This document shows positions 1 to 8,224 of a stretch of 64,000 nucleotides of DNA, piece by piece. The DNA lies in assembly GCA_965229445.1 (NCBI GenBank), contig OZ245876.1, positions 2,418,001-2,482,000 on the forward strand, read 5' to 3'. The DNA comes from Owenweeksia sp965229445 (GTDB lineage Bacteria > Bacteroidota > Bacteroidia > Flavobacteriales > Schleiferiaceae). The position numbers were made by a program, and so were the translations under genes. Position 1 is the first letter of the stretch; each line of letters opens with the position of its first letter. The notes beneath the pieces were generated by a model. That model was not told where the DNA came from. It made no database searches and saw only the letters and a list, made by a program, of their open reading frames with translations.

Positions 1-2
1 TG

Positions 3-728
3 GACATATCCTACAATCAGATCATCCAGTCTTCGGCTCAGACTTTTAAGGATCGTATCGATCAAAACCCTGGAGACATGGCCAATATTTATATCTTCAG
101 TCAGGGTGTAGGCAACAGACCCATTCTTTCGGTTCAGGAAAACTTTGAGTATTTGGAAAAAGTAGCCAATGGCATCAGTGAAACTTATCCCGATCATAGA
201 ATCACCAAGAGTTTCAATGAAGATACCGAGCGCATGCGTGCCCAGGTAGCCGAGCAACAAAGGCTGGAAGAAATCAAGAATTCCGTTTCTGCCGGGGCTC
301 AGGTACCTGAAATCAGCCTACCGGATCCCAACGGCAATGTGCGTAATCTATCAGATCTCAGAGGGAAAGTAGTACTAGTGGATTTCTGGGCTGCCTGGTG
401 TAAACCATGCCGCATGGAAAATCCTAATGTGGTGAGAATGTACGAGAAGTACAACCCTAAAGGCTTTGAGGTTTTTAGTGTTTCTCTGGATGGATTACCC
501 AACCAGCAAAATCCGGCGCAACTATGGACAGAAGCCATAGCGCAAGATGGCCTCAGCTGGGAAAACCACGTCAGTGATCTCAAAGGCTGGAAGTCAGAGG
601 CTGTCTCAACATTCGGTTTTCAAGGGATCCCTTATACGGTGCTTGTGGATCGTGATGGCACCATCATTCAGACCAACTTACGAGGAGCGGCTCTGGAGCA
701 GAAACTGGAGGAGCTGTTGGGTTCATAG
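3..728 (+). CDS. TlpA-like thioredoxin-fold oxidoreductase, 5'-partial
   Basis: Thiol-disulfide oxidoreductase of the TlpA/ResA type, expected in the periplasm or anchored to the membrane. The reading frame is open to the left edge, with no stop between base 3 and the ATG at 78, so the gene starts upstream and this is its C-terminal part. Counting from the ATG at 78, the N-terminal ~70 residues are helical and charged, followed by an AhpC/TSA-like fold beginning at GAQVPEISLPDPNG. The redox motif WCKPC has its cysteines near residues 108 and 111, and a cis-proline motif GIPYT follows near residue 186. Bacteroidota homologues often carry an N-terminal DUF4369 domain, which would lie outside the window. 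Thioredoxin fold certain; substrate unknown. Confidence 0.9.
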   Translation, partial: DISYNQIIQSSAQTFKDRIDQNPGDMANIYIFSQGVGNRPILSVQENFEYLEKVANGISETYPDHRITKSFNEDTERMRAQVAEQQRLEEIKNSVSAGAQVPEISLPDPNGNVRNLSDLRGKVVLVDFWAAWCKPCRMENPNVVRMYEKYNPKGFEVFSVSLDGLPNQQNPAQLWTEAIAQDGLSWENHVSDLKGWKSEAVSTFGFQGIPYTVLVDRDGTIIQTNLRGAALEQKLEELLGS

Positions 729-841
729 AGCTCAGTTTGGTTGATTCGTGATACGAAGTTGGAAGACTTATCATGCTTATCTTTATGCAAATGAGAGAAA
801 GTACTTCGCAGCAGGGTCGTGGCTATACTTTCAGACGCTCT

Positions 842-862
842 CACCTAAAATGGTTTTAGGTG
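842..862. terminator. Hairpin between convergent genes
   Basis: A perfect 9-bp inverted repeat, CACCTAAAA and TTTTAGGTG, with a 3-base loop lies between the convergent TlpA-like gene and the DUF1801 gene. The A-run and T-run are inside the stem, as in a bidirectional terminator; no long T tail follows. Confidence 0.5.
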
Positions 863-892
863 GGCTTTCTAAGGCTTTGAAATTGAATAAGC

Positions 893-1225
893 CTAAGAAA
901 TTACCTGCGCCACCAGTGCGATGATCTCCTGTTCAGGGATATCTTCCAAGGAGTGTATCATAATTCCAGCCACCATCTTTCTTCCAGCAGGATCTAGAAT
1001 TCCAGAAGGATCTTCTAGCTTTTGACCGTCGAGGAACACCAGTTCCACACCACCCGTTCGCTTAGGATTGATATAGCATAACCACTTTTCATCATCGTAA
1101 AAGGGCAATCCATATCGCATTTTGGGTTTGAGGCTTAACTTTTCTGTAAAGAGATGATGCAAATAGATCACCACCTCCCTCCTTTCTTCATCCAGAGAAA
1201 TCACAAATTCTTCAACTGCATTCAT
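893..1225 (-). CDS. DUF1801 domain protein
   Basis: Small (110 aa) cytosolic protein of the DUF1801/YdhG-like family, function not established. The family pattern is visible: an N-terminal helix, then MRYGLPFYDDEKWLCYINP, where family members have a G-P-F-Y segment followed by a strand, then VELVFLDGQKLEDPSG and a C-terminal helix. The length fits a single-domain member. Its start overlaps the stop of the upstream GAPDH gene by four bases (ATGA), so the two are probably co-transcribed and translationally coupled. Nothing visible links it functionally to GAPDH. Confidence 0.85.
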   Translation of the reverse strand: MNAVEEFVISLDEERREVVIYLHHLFTEKLSLKPKMRYGLPFYDDEKWLCYINPKRTGGVELVFLDGQKLEDPSGILDPAGRKMVAGIMIHSLEDIPEQEIIALVAQVIS

Positions 1226-2247
1226 TGCTCTTCATTCAAAGACTGAAGTTTTACAAGCAGGTCGGCCAAGCGATGGCTATAGCCCATCTCATTATCATAC
1301 CAACCTACCACCTTTACCATATTGCCGAGCACCGAGGTAAGACCCTCATCGAAGAGCACGGAGTAAGCGCTACCAATAACGTCTGTTGATACAATTGGAT
1401 CCGCAGTATAACCCAGATAGTTTTTCCATTGGGGCGATTGAGACGCCTTCTTGAAGGCTTGATTGATTTCATCAACGCCCACAGGCTTACGCACCGTAAT
1501 AGTCATATCTGTTAAACTGCCATCTGGCACGGGTACGCGGATTCCGGCCCCACCTATCCTGCCCTCTAATTCCGGGAAGATCCTGGTAATAGCTTTTGCT
1601 GCCCCGGTGGTGGTTGGCACTATACTTTCGGTTGCCGCTCTCCCTCTTCTAAAATCCCGGTGTGGTGCATCATGTAACTTCTGGTCTGTCGTATAACTGT
1701 GCACGGTGGTGATATAGGCATGATCAACTTCGCATAAATCATCTACCACTTTTAACAATGGTGCTACAGAGTTGGTGGTACAAGATGCGTTTGATATCAC
1801 CTTATCATCCGAAGTTAATTTATGATCATTAGCTCCCAAAACAATGGTCTTGGTATCATCAGTTGGAGGTGCAGTAATGATGAGCTTCCTGGCTCCGCCC
1901 GATGTAATATGGGGTAAGGCTAGCTCTGTACTTCTAAACAGACCGGTAGCCTCCAGCACGACATCCACCTTGCAGCTCGACCAGGGAATTTGCTCCACTT
2001 CTTTAAAACCAAAAACCCTGACTTCCTGCTCTCCTATCACCAGCGTATCAGCATCTTTTTTTTCTAATTTATCCGGAAATCTTCCGTGTACCGTGTCGTA
2101 CTTCAACAGGTGAAGCATATTATCAATCGAGGCTGGATCATTGATGGCCACCAGTTCAATAGATGGATACTTTCGAATGACCCGGGTTATAGATCTACCA
2201 ATTCTACCGAAACCATTAATACCAATTCTGATTTTTTTCATCGCCAC
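1222..2247 (-). CDS. gap: Type I glyceraldehyde-3-phosphate dehydrogenase
   Basis: Glycolytic enzyme oxidising glyceraldehyde-3-phosphate to 1,3-bisphosphoglycerate with NAD(P)+. The N-terminal Rossmann motif INGFGRIGR is present, and the active-site motif SNASCTTNS places the catalytic cysteine at residue 156. The HSYTTDQ motif with the catalytic His, the PTTTGAAKA phosphate-binding segment and the C-terminal WYDNEMGYSHR motif are all there. At 341 aa it has the usual length. The residue after the second strand lies in AINDPAS, the Asp expected for NAD binding. It overlaps the DUF1801 gene by ATGA. A second, unrelated-class GAPDH (archaeal type) lies at 48996-50018, making this window unusual. 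The start could be either of the first two ATGs (MAM or MKK). Confidence 0.97.
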   Translation of the reverse strand: MAMKKIRIGINGFGRIGRSITRVIRKYPSIELVAINDPASIDNMLHLLKYDTVHGRFPDKLEKKDADTLVIGEQEVRVFGFKEVEQIPWSSCKVDVVLEATGLFRSTELALPHITSGGARKLIITAPPTDDTKTIVLGANDHKLTSDDKVISNASCTTNSVAPLLKVVDDLCEVDHAYITTVHSYTTDQKLHDAPHRDFRRGRAATESIVPTTTGAAKAITRIFPELEGRIGGAGIRVPVPDGSLTDMTITVRKPVGVDEINQAFKKASQSPQWKNYLGYTADPIVSTDVIGSAYSVLFDEGLTSVLGNMVKVVGWYDNEMGYSHRLADLLVKLQSLNEEQ

Positions 2248-2304
2248 AAATTTAAAGCTTGAAATTCAGCCGGAGAATAATAGTTTCGTGAAGAATGGAC
2301 TGAT

Positions 2305-2312
2305 TAACTTTG
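2305..2312 (+). promoter_or_regulatory. Possible -7 box for the ECF sigma gene
   Basis: TAACTTTG matches the Bacteroidota -7 element TAnnTTTG and lies 15 bases before the TTG start of the sigma gene. No good -33 TTTG is seen at the expected distance (only TTTC at 2284, spacing 17), so support is weak. Confidence 0.3.
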
Positions 2313-2327
2313 GCCACCATCTAAGCT

Positions 2328-2900
2328 TTGAATTCCGATACTGAAATAAAAGAAGAGATACGCACTATCGAGGGTTTTGAGCGAGTATTCAAGACCCATT
2401 ATTCGGCTCTTTGCAGGTATGTCTTTGGTTTTCTGCACGAAGAGGAAGCGGCTGAGGAAATTGTGCAGGAACTTTTTTATAAACTATGGCAAAAACGGAA
2501 TGAAATCGAAATCAAAGGTTCACTCAAGTCATATTTGTTCAAAGCTGTGCGCAATGAGAGCTTAAACCTGGTAAAGCACATTAAAGTAAGGGAAGGCTAC
2601 AAAAAGCACCATGAACGGGAACGTGCTCTCTTGGAACTCAGCAAGCATGATCACTTAGAATCATCCGAAACGCTGGATCGCATTGCTGCTGCTATAGCCA
2701 AGCTGCCAGAACAACGACAATTGATTTTCCGCATGAGTCGCTTTGAGAATATGAAGTACCGAGAGATTGCAGAGAAGCTCAATTTATCCATAAAAACCAT
2801 CGAAAACCAGATGGGGAAGGCTCTGGCCTCTTTACGCTCGGAGCTGTCAGATTTAATTCCCAGCCTGCTGATAATCATACAAATATTACTGTGGGGATGA
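2328..2900 (+). CDS. ECF-type RNA polymerase sigma factor (FecI/RpoE-like)
   Basis: Sigma-70 family factor of the extracytoplasmic-function class, directing RNA polymerase to target promoters, probably under control of the FecR protein next door. Region 2 is visible at about residues 18-85 (FKTHYSALCRYVFGFLHEEE ... QELFYKLW), and region 4 at about 125-175 (LPEQRQLIFRMSRFENMKYR followed by the helix-turn-helix EIAEKLNLSIKTIENQMGKA). The 190-aa length and hydrophobic C-terminal tail are typical of the Bacteroidota expansion family. A TTG start is taken because an in-frame TAA lies at 2322-2324 and no early ATG exists in this frame. It heads an apparent operon with FecR, the STN-repeat protein and the TonB receptor. 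Confidence 0.92.
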   Translation: MNSDTEIKEEIRTIEGFERVFKTHYSALCRYVFGFLHEEEAAEEIVQELFYKLWQKRNEIEIKGSLKSYLFKAVRNESLNLVKHIKVREGYKKHHERERALLELSKHDHLESSETLDRIAAAIAKLPEQRQLIFRMSRFENMKYREIAEKLNLSIKTIENQMGKALASLRSELSDLIPSLLIIIQILLWG

Positions 2901-2946
2901 GGGTAAAAGCTTATAAGATTGTCTTAACCATGGAATCCTTTAGTTT

Positions 2947-3930
2947 ATGACGGACAACTTGCTTATAAAATATCTGACTAGGGAATGTTCCGAAGAAGAA
3001 ATTCGGCAAGTAGAATCATGGATAGACGCCTCGGTTGACCACAAAGAACAGTATGAGCGATTAAAAAAACTATGGCAGATCACTGGAGAGGCACCTGAAT
3101 TTAATGCGGACATTGCCTGGAACAAGTTTTCTGACCGATTGGAAGAGGAAGAAAAACCAAAGCAAGGATTACTTAGAAATATCAATCAGAGATTCGTTTA
3201 CCTCGCTGCAGCTGCCAGCTTAATTCTTGCCGTATTCTTAGTCACCCGTCAGTTTTTTAGTCCTACGGAAAAGCTCCAGGCTTCGGCGGAAGCCAATATT
3301 GAAACCAGGCTGGCTGATGGCTCATTGGTAGTGGTGCAAGCCGGTTCATTCATTAAATACCCGCGTTCTTTTAAGAAGGGAAAACGCATTGTGGAATTAA
3401 GCGGACAAGCCTTCTTTGATGTAGAACGCGATCCCTCCAAAGCCTTTTTGGTAAGAACCAGCAAAGGCGAAGTAGAAGTGTTGGGAACCTCATTCAATTT
3501 AAGAGAACAAGGTGATAGTCTCTTTTTAACGGTTACGGAAGGCGCAGTGGCTCTAAGAGGCATTGAACAGAGGGATAGCATTGAGGATCAGGAATTTACC
3601 GCAGGTCAGCAAGGTGTACTTGACTATAAGTCGGGTAAAATATTCAGAACGGTACATATGACCGAGGATGCCCTGTTCTGGTACAACCAAAGTTTGGACT
3701 TTACGCGTACCCCCCTGCCGGAGGTGCTGGAAATTCTGGAGCGAAACTATCAGGTAAAATTTAAATTTAAACCTGAGCAACTCAGTGATTGCTTACTCAC
3801 CACTAAATTTCAATCCGAGAGCATCGAAGCCATACTCCTGGTTATTGAGAGTACATTCAACATAAGAATCATCGATGATAAAAACTCGTACAAAGTTTTA
3901 GCCAATGAGCGCATCTGCAAAGATTCTTAA
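2947..3930 (+). CDS. FecR family anti-sigma factor
   Basis: Inner-membrane anti-sigma/sigma-regulator of FecR type. The N-terminal cytoplasmic part (residues 1-75) carries the EEEIRQVESWI signature that binds sigma factors. One membrane helix lies near residues 88-107 (VYLAAAASLILAVFLVT). A periplasmic FecR beta domain runs from about 115 to 225 (RLADGSLVVVQAGSFIKYP, ELSGQAFFDVERDPSKAFLV, VLGTSFNL), followed by a DUF4974/STN-like C-terminal domain from about 250 to 320 (LDFTRTPLPEVLEILERNY). The gene lies 46 bases after the sigma gene and overlaps the next gene by 26 bases. In classical systems a TonB receptor's STN domain signals through FecR; here that domain is on the next protein. Confidence 0.93.
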   Translation: MTDNLLIKYLTRECSEEEIRQVESWIDASVDHKEQYERLKKLWQITGEAPEFNADIAWNKFSDRLEEEEKPKQGLLRNINQRFVYLAAAASLILAVFLVTRQFFSPTEKLQASAEANIETRLADGSLVVVQAGSFIKYPRSFKKGKRIVELSGQAFFDVERDPSKAFLVRTSKGEVEVLGTSFNLREQGDSLFLTVTEGAVALRGIEQRDSIEDQEFTAGQQGVLDYKSGKIFRTVHMTEDALFWYNQSLDFTRTPLPEVLEILERNYQVKFKFKPEQLSDCLLTTKFQSESIEAILLVIESTFNIRIIDDKNSYKVLANERICKDS

Positions 3931-5761
3931 TTATGGCCTGATACTGATTTTTTTGCCGATCGTTGCCCTTGGTCAGACCAATAATCTAAAGAAGAAACTG
4001 AGCTACCAGGCCGAGAGTAAGAATTTACAAAGCGTTTTGTCGGAATTGGAAATTTCTGGAGGATTTTACTTCTCCTATGATGCGGAAATACTGGATCCGA
4101 ACATGCCCATAAGTTGCCATTTTACGAATGAAAGATTGGAAAGCATTCTACAGGAAATTTTACCTCAGAACATTCACTACCGTGCCGTGGGCAGGCATGT
4201 CGTGCTGTATGAAGATCCGGATCAACGCGCTCGTGAGCTTACCCTTTCCGGATACGTAACTGATGGCCGCTCTAATCAACCTATTATTTATGCCTCCATC
4301 TATAATCCGGAGCACAATATTTTGACGGCTAGCGATGCCTCCGGCTATTATGAGTTGACGCTCAAAGACGGTCAGGGTGGACTTACCCTGGTTATAAGCC
4401 GCTCGGGTTATCAAACCAGCATTCTAAAATACGCGGACGATACCAAAGACCAGGTGGATGTTAATCTAAAGCTTATTGAACCATCAATATCCGGTTTGGA
4501 AAAAAAAGATCCCGGATTAAGTTCAGTAAATGAAAGAGGTATGGTCCAGGTTTTTGTGCCCGACAAGCTCTTAAGCATGTCGGAGAATGATCCCATTTAT
4601 GGGGTGGAACCCTATCAGATTTCTCTGATTCCGGGTCTGAGCACCAATGGTTTACGAAATAGCAATAATGTTAATCACTTATCCCTAAATGTTCTAGCGG
4701 GATATTCAAAAGCTACCAGCGGTCTGGAAGTAGGAGGTTTGGTGAATGTGGACAGAAGCTATGTGATTGGCCTTCAGATTGCAGGTTTAGCCAATGTTAC
4801 TGGAGATAGCGTAAAAGGAGCGCAGGTGGCCGGTTTATCTAACTACAATGGACAGGACATGACCGGTATTCAGATGTCGGGCTTTAGCAATGTCAATTGG
4901 GGAGACCTTCACGGCTTACAAATTTCCGGTTTTGCCAATACCTTAAATGGTCATATGTATGGTAGTCAGATGGCAGGTTTTGTGAATTTCACGAACCACT
5001 CGGTAGACGGATTTCAAATAAGTGGTTTTGCCAATGTTGCCAGGAAGGATGTGGCAATATCGCAGCTTAGTGGCTTTGCTAACTATGCCACTAATAATTC
5101 CGGTATACAAGGAGCCGGATTCTTGAACATCATTACTGACAGTGTCAATTTAGGTCAGATTGCCGGTTTTGCGAATTATGCCAAATACAATGGAGGATTG
5201 CAACTGGCCGCCTTTTTCAATTACGCCCATCTCAGTGATGGCCTGCAACTGGCATTTATCAATTATGCTGACTCCTCATCCTCAGTTCCCATTGGATTCT
5301 TTAGTTATGTGCGTTGGGGATATAATGTTCTGGAGTTATCTGTAGACGAATACTTTCCGGTTAATATAGGGTTCAAAACGGGAGTCGACCCGTTCTACAA
5401 TATTTTTGAATTGGGAACCAATGGCGAAGATATCAGGGCCAACTATGGCTTAGGTACTCTGGTAAACATGGGTTCAAAATGGCAATTCAATACCGATGTG
5501 ATTGCTGGGGCTCTGTTCGATATCAATACCATTGATCAGTACGAGCACCGCTACCTATTAAGACTAGAACCTTCTTTTTGTTTCAAGATATCGCCAAAAT
5601 TCAGCATTGCCGCTGGTCCGGCACTCCGTATTTATGGCGCAGAAATGAAGGATTTAGAGCAGGAAACACGCTTTTCAGACTATTATTTCTATGAAACTAC
5701 TGTTGACAACTGGTACTTCCAATCCTGGTTGGGGGGAAAGTTCAGTCTGCGCTTTTTTTAA
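3905..5761 (+). CDS. STN + carboxypeptidase-regulatory-like protein with 16-residue surface repeats
   Basis: Secreted or outer-membrane protein of unknown exact function, 618 aa. A signal peptide (ILNYGLILIFLPIVALGQ) is followed by an STN (secretin/TonB N-terminal) domain at about residues 28-105 and a CarboxypepD_reg-like beta-sandwich at about 112-195 (LTLSGYVTDGRSNQPI). From residue 273 to about 456 come twelve units of about 16 residues, pattern G-x-Q-x-x-G-F/L-x-N, resembling the LA_2272-type surface repeat. A beta-rich C-terminal part ends in ...GGKFSLRFF; a terminal Phe is typical of outer-membrane barrels. There is no TonB plug domain. It overlaps fecR by 26 bases, so it is the probable signalling partner of that anti-sigma factor. 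Inference: an envelope sensor or adhesin rather than a transporter. Confidence 0.8.
   Translation: MSASAKILNYGLILIFLPIVALGQTNNLKKKLSYQAESKNLQSVLSELEISGGFYFSYDAEILDPNMPISCHFTNERLESILQEILPQNIHYRAVGRHVVLYEDPDQRARELTLSGYVTDGRSNQPIIYASIYNPEHNILTASDASGYYELTLKDGQGGLTLVISRSGYQTSILKYADDTKDQVDVNLKLIEPSISGLEKKDPGLSSVNERGMVQVFVPDKLLSMSENDPIYGVEPYQISLIPGLSTNGLRNSNNVNHLSLNVLAGYSKATSGLEVGGLVNVDRSYVIGLQIAGLANVTGDSVKGAQVAGLSNYNGQDMTGIQMSGFSNVNWGDLHGLQISGFANTLNGHMYGSQMAGFVNFTNHSVDGFQISGFANVARKDVAISQLSGFANYATNNSGIQGAGFLNIITDSVNLGQIAGFANYAKYNGGLQLAAFFNYAHLSDGLQLAFINYADSSSSVPIGFFSYVRWGYNVLELSVDEYFPVNIGFKTGVDPFYNIFELGTNGEDIRANYGLGTLVNMGSKWQFNTDVIAGALFDINTIDQYEHRYLLRLEPSFCFKISPKFSIAAGPALRIYGAEMKDLEQETRFSDYYFYETTVDNWYFQSWLGGKFSLRFF
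4721..5272 (+). repeat. Twelve tandem ~48-bp coding repeats (GxQxxGFxN units)
   Basis: Inside the STN-repeat protein, residues 273-456 form a register of near-16-residue units, such as GLQIAGLAN, GAQVAGLSN, GIQMSGFSN, GLQISGFAN and GFQISGFAN, with variable residues between them. The last units shorten to 15. At the DNA level the units have diverged, so this is an old protein repeat (probably short beta strands) rather than a recent satellite. Confidence 0.85.
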
Positions 5762-5822
5762 TTTTCAAAAGGTAGATAGGGGTATTTGATAATTGGATTG
5801 TCTCATTAGAAACCACTTCATA

Positions 5823-8174
5823 ATGAGAACGATCTTAAAATTAATTATTGGTCTATTTATTCTAGGCTGCCCTTCAGTAGCCACAGGTCAGGAAACTACT
5901 CAAACCATCAGGGGAAACATTGTGGATACGGATACCCGATCCCCCTTACCTGGCGCAAATGTATTTATCAAAGAACTTGGAATTGGCGCAGTTTCAGATG
6001 CTCAGGGCTATTTCAGAATTGAGCATGTACCAGTTGGGAGAGTGAGTTTACAAATCAGTTTCATTGGCTATGAGGACCTTTTTCTAAATCATATTCAGGT
6101 AAATTCTGCGCGAGAAACAGTTCTGAGCATAGAAATGACCGAATCAGTAAATACACTAGAGGAGGTACATGTTACCAGCAGAATAGACCCTGGAAAGGTT
6201 AATGATGATATGGCCCTGGTCAGTGCCAAATCAATCTCCGTTGAAGAAGCCAAACGATTTGCGGGTGCCATTGATGATCCGTCACGCCTAGTATCTTCCT
6301 TTGCCGGGGTCGTAAATGACCCGCAGGGTGATAACAATATTATTGTGAGAGGGAATTCATCGCGGGGCATACTGTGGCGTTTAGAAGGGGTAGAAATCCC
6401 TAATCCAAATCACTTTTCTGATGAAGGGGGCACCGGTGGTCCCATTAACGTTCTAAACAGTTCCATGCTGGGTAATTCAGATTTCTACACCGGTGCATTT
6501 GCGCCGCAGTATGGCAATGCCCTATCAGCCGTGATGGATATGCAACTGAGAACTGGAAACAATGAAAAGCGCGAGTATTCCATGCAGGCAAGCACTCTGG
6601 GCATTGACGCAACCATTGAAGGTCCCTTTAAAAAAGGTTATCGGGGTTCGTACCTGGCAAATTATCGATATTCCTCACTGGCTCTGCTAGATGCTGCCGG
6701 CATTGTAGATTTCAATGGTGTTCCCAAATACCAGGACATGTCATTCAAGCTTGATTTACCCATTAATTCCAACCATCGGATTACTGTATTTGGCCTGGGT
6801 GGAAGCAGTGGAATTCAGACCGAGGAAACTCCAGAAGATGACGAAACATTGGTACTGGGCAAGGTAGATATGAAAAATCGCATGGGAGCAACCGGAGTAA
6901 CCCATACCTGGCTTACCGGTAAAAACTCGTATCTCAAATCCAGCATAAGTGCCCATGGAAATATTGCTGAGTTTATTTACGTAGAGCGGGAGGACAGCTT
7001 ACAGGATTTTCACGAAGACTATTTTGAGGATTTCAGACAAGGAACGCTTTCTGCACGCTCCATTTTCAACTATAAGCTTAGCAAATATGACAAACTGAGG
7101 ACGGGAGTGATATACAATCACCTGAGCTATAACATGCAAAGCCGCAACCTAAACTATGACAATAATAAATTGGAGACCCTTCTGAGTGATAAGGGGAATG
7201 CTGGCAGCCTACAAAGCTTCCTGGAGTGGAAACACCATTTTACCCCCAATGTTTCCATGGTGGCCGGAGCACATTATTTGCAGTTCATGCTAAATAATAA
7301 ATCCTCTTTTGAACCCCGTGCTGCGGTTAATTGGGAAATAAACGAGAAGCATGCGCTTTCTGCTGGATTTGGCCTTCATAGTAAGATGGAAAGCATTGCC
7401 ATTTACCTGGCCAAAAATTATGACGCCTCTGGTCAAGTTTCTACACCCAACCGAGATTTAGGTCCAGCCCGGTCGGCTCATTTTGTGCTCGGTTATCAGA
7501 ATAGGATTATGGCCCACACCATACTGAAGGCAGACCTCTATTATCAACATCTGTATCAGGTACCCATTGAAAATCAACCCAACAGTTATCAGTCTATTCT
7601 GAATTACTCAAGCGGTTACACCAATCAAGCATTGGTAAACCGGGGGTCGGGACGCAATTATGGTTTGGAATTATCTGCCGAACGCTACTTTCAACATGGG
7701 TTTTATTATCTAAGTACCTTTTCCTTATACCAATCCTTATATACTGCCATGGATAATGTTGAGCGCAACACGGCCTTTGACGGGCGTTATGTGATAAACG
7801 CTTTGGGTGGCAAGGAATTTATGCTGGGGCAAAGTCATAAAAATCGTATCTTCTTTGTGAACACTAAACTCGCTATTATCGGTGGCAACCCATATACTCC
7901 AATGGATCTGGAAGCATCGCGTCAACAAAATACTACCGTGAGGGATGAATCCAAACCCTTTGGAGCCAGAGGGGATGAGGTAATAAAATGGGATCTGGCA
8001 TTCGGAATCAGACGCAATCATCGCAAGGTTACTACAGAATGGAAAATTGACGTTCAAAACTTAACCAACAACCAGGCTGTAGTGAACACTTATTGGGAAC
8101 AATCCACTCAAAGCGTTGGGTATATGTATCAACTCGGATTATTTCCAACATTAAGCTATAGGGTTTCTTTCTAA
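5823..8174 (+). CDS. TonB-dependent outer-membrane receptor
   Basis: Outer-membrane active transporter, 783 aa from the ATG at 5823. A longer frame begins at a TTG at 5793, but the ATG is followed directly by a good signal peptide (RTILKLIIGLFILGCPSVATG), so it is preferred. A CarboxypepD_reg domain (about residues 27-115, GNIVDTDTRSPLPGANVFI) precedes the plug (about 120-235, containing NNIIVRGNSSRGILWRLEG and GNALSAVMDM). The barrel follows to the end (LFPTLSYRVSF). It has no STN domain of its own; that domain is on the protein encoded just upstream. This suggests the two work together with the ECF sigma/FecR pair. The ligand cannot be told; no SusD partner is present. Confidence 0.9.
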   Translation: MRTILKLIIGLFILGCPSVATGQETTQTIRGNIVDTDTRSPLPGANVFIKELGIGAVSDAQGYFRIEHVPVGRVSLQISFIGYEDLFLNHIQVNSARETVLSIEMTESVNTLEEVHVTSRIDPGKVNDDMALVSAKSISVEEAKRFAGAIDDPSRLVSSFAGVVNDPQGDNNIIVRGNSSRGILWRLEGVEIPNPNHFSDEGGTGGPINVLNSSMLGNSDFYTGAFAPQYGNALSAVMDMQLRTGNNEKREYSMQASTLGIDATIEGPFKKGYRGSYLANYRYSSLALLDAAGIVDFNGVPKYQDMSFKLDLPINSNHRITVFGLGGSSGIQTEETPEDDETLVLGKVDMKNRMGATGVTHTWLTGKNSYLKSSISAHGNIAEFIYVEREDSLQDFHEDYFEDFRQGTLSARSIFNYKLSKYDKLRTGVIYNHLSYNMQSRNLNYDNNKLETLLSDKGNAGSLQSFLEWKHHFTPNVSMVAGAHYLQFMLNNKSSFEPRAAVNWEINEKHALSAGFGLHSKMESIAIYLAKNYDASGQVSTPNRDLGPARSAHFVLGYQNRIMAHTILKADLYYQHLYQVPIENQPNSYQSILNYSSGYTNQALVNRGSGRNYGLELSAERYFQHGFYYLSTFSLYQSLYTAMDNVERNTAFDGRYVINALGGKEFMLGQSHKNRIFFVNTKLAIIGGNPYTPMDLEASRQQNTTVRDESKPFGARGDEVIKWDLAFGIRRNHRKVTTEWKIDVQNLTNNQAVVNTYWEQSTQSVGYMYQLGLFPTLSYRVSF

Positions 8175-8224
8175 GTTTAGTCTAAACGTTGCATATTTGG
8201 CCTACCCTATAAATTAGTTGGCCC

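Noticed and set aside
4721..5272. CRISPR-like or satellite DNA repeats
   Set aside because: The 48-base periodicity is a protein repeat in one continuous reading frame with diverged codons; there are no identical repeats and spacers.
8192..8199. CATATTTG as a promoter for the Omp85-type gene
   Set aside because: One mismatch to the -7 box and no -33 TTTG at the right distance.
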